This document shows positions 54,897 to 64,000 of a DNA stretch of 64,000 nt, piece by piece. The translations under genes were made by a program, and so were the position numbers. Below the pieces are notes generated by a model that saw only the letters and a program-made list of their open reading frames with translations, ran no database searches and was not told where the DNA came from. Each line of letters begins with the position of its first letter. Position 1 is the first letter of the stretch. The stretch is from Prostheceraeus crozeri (taxonomy: Eukaryota; Platyhelminthes; Polycladida; Euryleptidae): NCBI GenBank assembly GCA_907163375.1, contig CAJQUW010012492.1:21421-85420 (forward strand), written 5' to 3'.

Positions 54897-56370
54897 ATGG
54901 TGCGAAATTACCAAAAAACAACTAGTCAAGGCATTGATCCGGACTTGATACGTTCTGCATGCATTGATGTTGATAGTAGAACAATGTCATTGAGGAAAAC
55001 TTCTTCTTTCTATAACATCCCACTCACTACTTTAAGAAGGCATCACAAAAAGCTTGTGAAAAACCCTGGTTGTCTTGGTAGCTTTAGACCAGTCTTTACA
55101 CCTGAACAAGAAAATGATCTCAAGTCTCATATTTTTAAGATGCAAGAGCGTTTCTACGGATTGACTAAAGATGATATTCAAACGCTGGCATTTGGTGTTA
55201 CTGAGTCGTTAGGTATTGATAATACATTCAATAAGAAGATTAAACGTGCGGGCGTAGACTGGCTGATAGGGTTCTTGAGACGAAATCCGGAAGTAAGCGT
55301 TCGTCAGCCTGAGTCGACCAGTCTAGGTCGGGCTGCTGGATTTAGCAAACACCAGGTTGATCTTTTCTTTTGCATGAGAAGTTGTTACTCCAAAGTACAC
55401 TGGTTCCCAGGTTTGGAATGCGGACGAAAGTGGCATTTCTGTTGTTCACAAGCCTCCTAAAATTCTTGCCAAAAAAGGTCAGAAGCAAGTAGGAAAGATA
55501 ACAAGCGCCGAGAGAGGTCAGAACGTGACTGTTTTATGTTGCATGAATGCCGCAGACAGATTTGTTCCCCCCATGATAATCTTCCCTCGCAAACGCATGT
55601 GCGAGGCACTTGCGAAAGGTGCCCCACCTGACAGTATAGTTACAAACAGTGATAATGGGTGGATGACCCAGGAACTTTTCTTGAAGTGGTTTGAGCACTT
55701 CATCAAAATGAAGAACCCTTCCAAAAGAAACAGGCAACTTCTGATTCTTGATGGGCACATCAGTCATAGGTCCATGGAGCTTATAGAAAAAGCTAAGGCA
55801 AATTGCGTTGACATCTTGATCTTACCCCCGCATACCACACACAGGCTTCAGCCTCTGGACCGTGTCTTTTTCGGACCACTGAAGAACAGCTACAACAAAT
55901 TTTCTGACCAGTACATGATGCAAAATCCGGGGAAAAGGATAACTTTCTATGACATTTCGGAGTTGTTCGCAAAGGCCTACATTGCCACTGCGACGATGTC
56001 AAAGTGTAAAGGCTTCGAATCCACTGGGATATTTCCTTACAACGCAGATCTATTTGCTGACTCAGACTTCTCCCCCTCCAATGTCGTCCTTTCCACTCCA
56101 ACTATTAACGTTAAATCAAAAGAAAATCAAAGCGAACAAGAAAAGTCAGATCAAAGCAACGTCATTCCTGATGATATGACTTACGTGGAAGGACCCAGCT
56201 CCAGATCGTTGCTGTCACTTCTGATGATAGGCCTACTAAGCCTGACATCGACCATTCCACATCAACATGCAATGCATTCATGGAAACTGTTCTGGAAAAG
56301 TCTCCGCTGCCTCAAAGGACATGTGATTCAAGTCACAAAAGAAAGCGAAAGGTTCAAAGGGCGCAAGTGA
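54897..56370 (+). pseudogene. Pogo/Tigger/jerky-type transposase, one frameshift
   Basis: From ATG 54897: an N-terminal Psq-type helix-turn-helix (MSLRKTSSFYNIPLTTLRRH), a CENP-B-like second DNA-binding region (FGVTESL...RAGVDWLIGFLRRNPEVSVR), then the DDE_1 core: WNADESGISVVHKP, LLILDGHISH and LQPLDRVFFGPLK (D, D, D with 35 residues between the last two). The frame changes near 55410 by one base, between the second binding region and the first catalytic D; otherwise the core is open to 56370. A TTGIFPYNADLF block typical of this group follows. It cuts and pastes the element at TA sites. Inactive as it stands. Confidence 0.85.
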
Positions 56371-56479
56371 TTACGGATATCACTAACGGTAAAATAATAA
56401 CATCATTGCTCATCCATGTCATCATTTTGTACTACATGCAGGCCTATCGGTACTCTAAGTCGCTTACCTATCTTTTCAG

Positions 56480-56906
56480 ATCAATGTCCGACAGATGATG
56501 GAGTGAATCAGACTCGCATGGAGAAAGGTAAGTCACTTGAATGAAAATGAAATCACTTTATTGATTGATGCCATGTTTTGTACCAATCGATTCAGAGGCC
56601 CACCGGTAAGCTTACGGTACTTTAAAAAATGCTGTTTTCTTTTTCATAGATCAATGCCCGACCGTTGCTGGAGGAGAGGAGGTTCGCTTGAAGAGGGGAA
56701 TGAAACGACAGAAGCGTGCTGTCCAGAAGAATGCGGAGGAGACGATGCCACAGGAGGATTGTCTGTGCTTGTACTGCGACGAACCGTGGTCCGAATCGCG
56801 GGATCGAGAAGTGTGGATTCAGTGAAAGAAGTGTGAGCAGTGGGCTTACATGCTGTGCACAGGATACGAGAACACGAATGAGTACTTTGTCTGTGACTTC
56901 TGCTGA
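56480..56906 (+). pseudogene. C-terminal exons of the pogo transposase with PHD-like finger
   Basis: An exon at 56480-56527 sits between a TTTTCAG acceptor and a GTAAGT donor. A second exon starts at 56651 after TTTCATAG and opens with nearly the same bases (ATCAATGCCCGAC versus ATCAATGTCCGAC), suggesting exon duplication. It encodes a cysteine finger, DCLCLYCDEPWSESRDREVWIQ, continuing after an in-frame TGA (56823) as KKCEQWA...LCTGY...YFVCDFC to 56906. The C-x2-C...W-x2-C-x2-C pattern is PHD-like, as in several marine-invertebrate pogo relatives. Confidence 0.6.
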
Positions 56907-57397
56907 TATGATTGAGATATTTTATTCGGAAAAGCTTATCTTTTTAGATCAACTTATCTGATCCACTTTGCCCCGGGGTGGTGGGGCATAGTGGATCAAT
57001 TTGTAATTTTACATTTTTCTCTGTGGTGATAAATATATTTGATATCTCTGCCGATCAACACTTTTTTATGAATCTGTGGTCTCTGGGCTTTGTTTTAGAC
57101 CTAAATATGTTAGTCTAATATGACTAGTTTGGTTGGTAGATGGGCTTAAACCTTAGGTGATCCGCTATGCCCCGTGTTCCCCTACATAATTATGTAAAGT
57201 CAATTAAAGCCCTACTACTGTTAATACCAGTACAGTCCGTGGCCTTCGACAATTCTAAAAATAACACATATGGTAGGCCTAAGCGGTAAGCCCGATGCAG
57301 CTTGAGGTCAACTTGCGTTCGTTTTTAGCCATAAAGCAGGCTATTGGGATTGGGCTGGAAATTCATCCTAACGGCAAGGCTGAAAATCTTTGACCTT

Positions 57398-60300
57398 GAA
57401 ATGATCTGCTTATTATGCATGCATGTTTGAAATTTGAAATTCAAATTTCAAATATGACTTTTTACTATTTTTGTACTTTTTAGTTCAGCAATTACTGAAC
57501 TTTTTCAGAATCATATTGCTTTTAGCCTCAGTGTCTCGATGAAAGTCAACGCATTGGGTTGTTTCTTCTCCTGCAGAAACTAAAACTAAAATGGGTACTT
57601 CTATTCTTCCCCCCCCCCCCACATTTTTCAAGTTTTCCAAAATCATCACATTTCGCCGAGGTTAGTCACATTGGGCTTAGAATAGACTTGATCTGTCACT
57701 GAGTGACACTGCAACACGACTGAGAAGTCTTACTACAACCCTGGGATGAAGGATTGGTCCCTTGGATACTCAGTTAGAATACAAGATACAGCTGTGATCA
57801 TGAACTTCGTGTGATTGTTGTCTACAGACAAATGACGAGTAGTTGTCTAATTCTGAGGCTGTAAATTAGTTAGATAAGATGATAATAAGTTAGATAAGAT
57901 GAGCTTTACACACTCAACGCTATGCGACGTCAGTTGGAACAAGTAGGAGCAAGAGAAGATCGTTGACGATGCAACACTTGCGGGTGTCAACAACAGAAAT
58001 GTGGGGGGGGGAGAATAGACCTAAAATGTGCAATTTTAGACTTTGACCTCATCTAATAGGTCTATCTCTGAGTGATTCATAATCATCGTTTTATTTACCA
58101 CCTTAACCAGATGTTTCGATTATTGGTTTATTAGTTTTTTGTCATTTTCCATTTCAAATTGTGATCAAATTGAAATTTGCTGAAAATTGGCGGTTTTTGA
58201 CCTTTGACCTTCACCTCAGAACTGGGATGACCATAGAAATAAAACTGATGCTGTTTTTCTGAATCCCCCTTCAATCCCCTTTCGATTGATGTGTGGTTTG
58301 GCAAAATTGGTGCGATAGTTTGGGAGATCAGGGGGCCGAAATTCGCCTCCAGTGGGGCGCGTTAGGAAAAATTCCCCCGTGGATCGAGGGTTTTAATAAA
58401 AAGTGACATTTCTTGATAGGATTTATACATGATGCAGGCATCATAATGTTTTATCCAAAAAAATGGTCATCTAGGGGTCATCGTGTGAGTGATGATACAG
58501 CGTCAAGTACTTCAACCTGGAAAAGCTGCTGTTTGAACTGTACAGCCGAAAGGAGCAGTGACGTTGCTGACATCCCTGTGTCTTTATTGGCTGTAGTGGT
58601 GTAATCTGAAGGGAGGGGATGAGAATTCTTCAGAGCAGCGGTCAGCACAAATCAGTCGAATTGTCATCTACATGGAATTATCTCCTGGATATGCAGAGTT
58701 TCTGTAAAGTCATGCAAGTGAGATCAGTACTTTGGTATGTTGCTTACTTGCGTGACTTTACACCCCCTGAAGGCCTGTAATCATCATGACAATTCAAACG
58801 AGGTTGACATCTGAAATCCTCCTTCAGAACATCCTTCATACAATTCTTTGTAGACATCTTGAATTCATCTAAAGAGGCTCGCGTTCAGAATTTCGTTCAG
58901 AACTTCAAGAGATGCACACCTTCGAGCGTGGAATACGTGGAGGGCTGACTGACACGAACAAACTAGCCGGGGAGGACACTGTGTGTGGATGAGAGTAACT
59001 TAATAAACATGGGGTGTTCACACAGAGACGCGCGGGACCGCGCCGCCTCCGGTGTGAATGGATCTCAACTTTGTTGACACATCCTCAGAGGCAGCATCTA
59101 AGACAGCCTAGTGAATTCATACACAGACAATGAACATGAATAAAAGAAGTCGAATGATACAAAAAACTTTCACTTCATCAACGTCAAACCCATCCATAGT
59201 AAGCAGTAACTCACTGCACTAAGAATCTCGAGACAGTTTCATGCCTTATTGGAATGATCACTTAATGGATGGAAATATCATCAAAAGTCGCTTGGCGATT
59301 GGTCAATAATCTATTTGTTTTGATAGCTCGTAGTAATTGATAAATAATGAATGTGTGTAGCCTATTCTGGTCGACCGTGAGCGGGAAAAATCGCCATTTT
59401 TATCATTTTTTCACCTGACTGACAGTCTGAAATCTGTGGTATGATGAGCTTGCCTTGAGAGGAATTGACTTTATTTTAATGTCGCATCAAGTTCATGAAG
59501 AGACACGTCTGTTCCCAAACTTACATATGGAGAGCATCTGCGGTCTATTGAAGACAATGCCAAGGAAGGAGAACAGAATGAACTATTGATTCAAATCTTA
59601 TTCTTTGATGCTTTATAGTTGTATCTTTAGAAATCAATCGTTTTTCGCTACAGCTTTCTGAAGAAACTTAAAGATGACTTTAAAGCTTTGAAGTCATCAA
59701 ATAATAGAATACAATTTCTAGTAATACAATCATTTCTTGATTTAATTTATGAAACGCCGAGCACTTTGTCATCATTAACTGACGTGTTTCCACTTTAGAA
59801 ACATTACATGTGTTTAGTTCACAGACACGAACTTTATACTTTCGACTCAGACGTGCGCCGCCGTAAATGTCCTCAATTTTAGAATGATATTGATGCTGCT
59901 ATCATTGATATCAAATTTTTGATATGTTTTCATATCGTTCTCAAACCGTCGCAATAACTCGAAAAGCATTGTCAGTGTTTTCAACATATAGTAGGAGCCA
60001 TAATGTCACCAAGTTTTTCAACTTACAATCAGTGGAGGGCGCTGTCAATCTATCCCACTCAATTAATCGTACTACGGAATGAATTGTGCAATTTTGAATG
60101 AACAGGAATCGTGCAATTTTTTGCTAAGTGACTTAAGACTTCTCAATGAAATTTGCTTGATGAGGAAAAAATTGGGATGTTTTCCAATTCTCTCATTCAA
60201 TTTTTAAAATAATTGTACTGAAATGAAGTGTGATTTCTACGAGTAACACCTATGTGCAGGTGCTCGCACATGAGATCATGAATAGCTAGGATCAGACAGA

Positions 60301-62888
60301 GTAGGCGAGTGACGCGACTTTCCATTCCCACCGCAGCAAATCTCTACGGGAAACCTGTGGAAATTTGCACACATCGCAGGAATGCATCATTCTATGCAAC
60401 AGCATTTGATCGTTTTGTGCACGATTAATGCAGTCATGCATGCTGTCAAGTAAAATAGGGTCCATTTGATTTTAAATCTCCGCATTGAAGGCATGTAATG
60501 TTATTGATAGGAATTGATACCTGGTTAGCATTTAATACGCCCGCTATGAGCTTAAACCCGGTAGCAGTTTTATCGCCTAAGATTTGCTATAGGCCTAATA
60601 CATCGTAAACTGTGGTTTCAATTGATTTTTACATAATCACAAGATTGATGGAAGAAGCGGCAATGTCTGATTTGTGGTTGACAAAGACCAAAAGAATCAA
60701 AATTTTGAAAAGCAAATACTGGGTAACAAAAAGCGTCGACCAAACGCTAGTCGACGCGCGGACACCTATCCCGTCTCAATAGCCACGAATTCGAGTACAC
60801 AAAAGGCGGATTGAAGGCACCAGATATGTTACGCCGATGTGACTTCTTCAGTAATGTGATACAAATTGATATAGGCCTAATAGAGCAGCAGTTCGTAGCT
60901 ACATTAGAATCTCAGATTCTCAAGACTCCTCTTGCCTTCTTTACGATTTTCTCTATGTTCTGATTTGTAATGCTGCACAGTCAAACATCAAAAACAGAGA
61001 ATTGTATTAAATAAAAAGGAAAGAATAACTTTAGTGTCTAAATAGGCTCTTCTGATCGTCTCAATTTCAATGGAACTTTTTAATAATGAAACTAATGGTC
61101 TAGAAATTGAAGACAATATGTCATCCAAACTAGCTGCAAGCTTCTATCATTAAATCTGAGACGATTTCAAAATATTCGGAATCGCACGATTTTTTATTAA
61201 TCGTGCACTGAGTCGCACGACTCGGAATCGTGTGAAAATCGAATCGCGTCCGCCAATGCCTACTATTCAAAGGCTATGTTGCTCTTTACTGAGATTATTT
61301 TTGATAACGAGTTATTTTTTGAAAGTTTTAACTTTGCTTCTGAGACAACACTTGTGACTCTAAACGGCTAATTTAAACCATAAACAATACCAAAAGACAT
61401 ATATTAAATGTAGACAGCTTGATGTTGTTATCACCACTGCATTAATCCAAGTGAATCAATTCTATAGAAGAATGTGATGATAGCGTAATTGGAATATTCT
61501 GTCTTTCTGCAACATATGCTTCTTACTTCATTATTTAAAACTAAATTTAATGTAAACAAAATAGCTAAATATTGAATTGCATCCTCAGTTGAAAAATGGA
61601 AAAAGACCTGAATAGCTGACATTTCATCCAATATCAGAAATTTGCGTATGTTTGAAAAGTCTCAATAGTTTGAATTGAATTGATAAATAGAATTGAATAA
61701 TAGTTTATTTGTTCTTGGATTAATTAAGCCATATATATGAAATGTTTTCTCTCCAATTTTTTTCTCCAAACTGAAACTATGCACTTAAACGTCAACTGGA
61801 CCGATGAAACTGCTGAGACCAGAAAAACCGGTGCTCTGCGCACAGCCCCAATTTAAAGTGTTCATTGGCCGCACTTTGAAAATGGTCAAGTTGAGCCTTT
61901 GAGAATGCTTCTGACGGAGATATGAACATTTCACATTTTCTAGTAGGTCCTATGTCTATATGTCTATATATGTCCTATGTGCGTGTACATATGTCCTATA
62001 TAGGTCCTTATGTCTGTAGAAAAAAGAAACGAGGCTGTACTTTAAACTTTGAAAGCGGTATTCCAAGTTGTTCAGAAAAAATAGTGTTGTATCTGCCAGG
62101 GATGCTGAGTCCCATCATTTTGATAGGACTCCGACTCCGACTCCGGGTGGCAAGTATATAGGCCTATAGCCTGGTTTTTGAAAAAACTGGTAATCTACAT
62201 TATGGATCATTATATGCTTACCTGAAACTATCTTTAATGATCATTGTTGTATCAATTATCAATCATTTTCGATGAATTCGACATTATCAAATGTGGATTT
62301 AAGTTGGATGCTTTAAGTCGGCTCCTCCCATCTTGTTGATGTGTGCTTCACACGGTTTTTCTCCAGTCTCTACGAGGCAAGAAAATCCCCCTCCTTCAAA
62401 AAATATGAGTATACTTTCGATTTTAATATGCGCTTTGGAGGATCCATCACACACGATTAACGTCCGGCCAAGAGGTAATGTTCTCAATTAAACTAGTATT
62501 TCATTTTTGTCTCTGGGTAAATCCAATTTAATCCACAACATTTGACGAAAATGTGTCTTTGATTTGTAAAATCCATATTTCTGAACCGATTTCAATAGTT
62601 TTTTTTAATCGAACCGTAAAGATCTCATCTATTATGGCATGGTTTTTAAAAAGTCACAAAGCCAAGACCTTCTTCACAAGTTGCCGTTTTTTGCCGAAAA
62701 AAGACCAAAAAAGCATGTCCAAAGTTGCAGTATTCTCACTTCAACACGGATTTTCGATTAGATACATTCAAATACACCCACTAATATTTATATCATCTGA
62801 AAGCTCTTTAAGACAGTCTAATTTTAAATATTATAATCAATATTAATCATTGAATTTTCACTGGCTTTCCATTGTCCAATGAAAAAAA
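57398..62888. other. Gene-poor stretch with small hairpins
   Basis: No gene is recognised in 5.5 kb. Structures seen: a 27-bp near-palindrome of TTTGAAATTTGAA type at 57425-57452; C and G homopolymer runs (57609, 58003) that form the centres of inverted arms (about 57599-57625 and 57995-58022); a hairpin with 16-bp arms at 58704-58719/58746-58761 (15 matches); and GTCCTATGTCTATAT-type low-complexity sequence at 61945-62015. Confidence 0.5.
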
Positions 62889-63765
62889 TGTCCTCTGACC
62901 GAGACGTTTTCTGTCCTCTGACCGAGACGTTTTCTGTCCTCTGACCGAGGTACCTTTTCTCGCAGAAGATTTGATCTTCCATTAAACTTTTGCAACCAAA
63001 CGGAATCCTCCAGTGTGCTAGTTTATAAAGCCTATAAGAAAATTCAGTTTGATGCCGTTACAAGTGTGCCATTATTGATTTAAAAATATTTTTATTTTAT
63101 CCTTTTTTTCGACATCAAGAATTTTGAATATTCCCAAAAATTTCATAAGGATGCTGAAACCCAGAAATTTTGTCAGGAATCGATGAAATTTCACAAGCAA
63201 TAGGCGGGATCCATGCCCTCTTAACATCTATTGCTAAAGAAATTTTTCATTATATCACCATTAACCCCTCAAAATCTCCAAAAACCACGAAAATGTCCTC
63301 TGACCGAGACCCTAAAAAATCTCGGTCAGAGGACAATGTCTTGAAATTGAAGATCGCGGTCCAGGAGTACCAGGGGGGGGGGGGTCTCGGTCTAAAGACC
63401 ATGATAATGTATGCAAAATACAGTTAGATCACTTCGTTTTACGCTTGAGTTCAAGTATTCGTCCAAAGTTCCTCGTAGTCCTCATGAACCCACATATCAC
63501 AATCACGAAGAGTTTCCTGTTCGACAAGCAATTTGTCCTCTGACCGAGACCTTAAAAATCGGTCGGGCAAGAACAAGGTGGGTGGACGGTCAACCGCATT
63601 ATTCAGACAATACATTACATTTGTGGTCTCTTACGCTTTACGCATCGCAAGCAATCATCCTAACTTCCTCAGTTTCATAAGCAACCCACAATGCATAAGC
63701 CGAAGAGTTTCCTATTCGGACAATCTATCTGACCGCGAGTCAATTTTGTCCCTCTGACTGAGATG
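62889..63765. repeat. Dispersed and inverted TGTCCTCTGACCGAGAC motif
   Basis: The 17-bp word occurs at 62889, 62912 and 62935 (a 23-bp tandem), at 63294, inverted at 63320-63335, at 63534, and in decayed form near 63728 and 63747. The copies at 63294 and 63320 form a perfect 16-bp hairpin. The first group and the inverted copy could bound a 0.45 kb inverted-repeat element. A G10 run is at 63367. Confidence 0.8.
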
Positions 63766-64000
63766 TAGAACAAAATGGCTTTATAAAAGTGCTAGGATTT
63801 CTATGGAGACGTTTTTATTTGGTGTGGTCGGCAGCTAAGATATGTTCGGTGGTCAGCGTAAAAAAAAGAGTATGTATGCAAATTTTTCACGGAAATCTAG
63901 ACCCCCAAAGTTGACAAAGACAGAAATGTTTGTGGCAAATCAATTGGATTTACCCCTCTGATGTGACCTTTGGTCGCAGGTGTGATCGTGGCTAGGAAGG

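Larger units (their letters stand above)
54150..57182 (+). mobile_element. Pogo-like DNA transposon, 3.0 kb
   Basis: Both ends carry GGGGAACACGGGGCATAGCG as inverted repeats, flanked by TA (54148-54149 and 57183-57184). GGGGCAAAG/GGGGCATAGTGGATC words repeat inside each end, probably transposase-binding sites. It encodes a pogo/jerky-type transposase and a C-terminal zinc finger. It starts only 16 bp from the end of the CMC-like element. Confidence 0.88.
53109..57397. mobile_element. Older repeat split by two nested transposons
   Basis: The sequence TTCAGGCTTGCCGTTGGAAT, with GGGATT/CCAATCCC words, at about 53115-53195 recurs inverted at about 57335-57395 (CCTAACGGCAAGGCTGAAAA). Between the arms lie a CMC-like element and a pogo-like transposon; without them about 500 bp would remain. 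It could be one older inverted-repeat element or two copies of a repeat in opposite orientation. Confidence 0.5.

Overview
The window is animal nuclear DNA, A+T-rich, with spliced genes, GT-AG introns, polyadenylation signals and many transposons. The very frequent GGCCTA-type words and the mix of Polinton, CMC, pogo and tRNA-like tandem repeats suggest a marine deuterostome, perhaps an echinoderm. That placement is an inference. Host coding content is sparse: one convincing secreted-protein exon (minus strand, about 10.7-11.3 kb) and weak exon remnants near 1.7 and 5.3 kb. Mobile elements and tandem repeats make up most of the rest.

Layout. 0-18 kb: a TA microsatellite, an 0.8 kb MITE, a 19-copy array of a 107-bp tRNA-like unit, a LINE fragment, a 1.8 kb inverted-repeat element, a fold-back repeat beside the secreted-protein exon, three 130-bp tRNA-like units and a 34-bp minisatellite. 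18.1-22.7 kb: a CMC/EnSpm-like DNA transposon with its transposase. 24.9-47.4 kb: a 22.5 kb Polinton (Maverick) bounded by a perfect 6-bp target duplication, with a Tc1 transposon inserted in it. 48.9-57.4 kb: two inverted CMC-like non-autonomous elements, a small MITE, three palindromes, and a pogo-like transposon nested with one CMC-like copy inside an older repeat. 57.4-64 kb: little apart from short hairpins and a dispersed 17-bp motif.

The Polinton is the main content. It carries the usual set: integrase, packaging ATPase, adenovirus-type protease, major capsid protein, core and pVI-like small proteins, penton/minor-capsid-like proteins and protein-primed DNA polymerase B. It also carries parts I do not know as standard for the family: a two-repeat TATA-binding-protein-like gene, next to two paralogous small genes that may have a PC4-like fold (together a possible transcription module); a small protein with a DEDDh exonuclease signature; a free-standing relative of the polymerase's N-terminal domain; and two tiny RING-like proteins. 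TATA-bearing promoters sit just inside both termini. The element is treated as a fossil: most frames are long and open, a few genes are broken, and the flanking duplication is perfect, so it looks fairly young.
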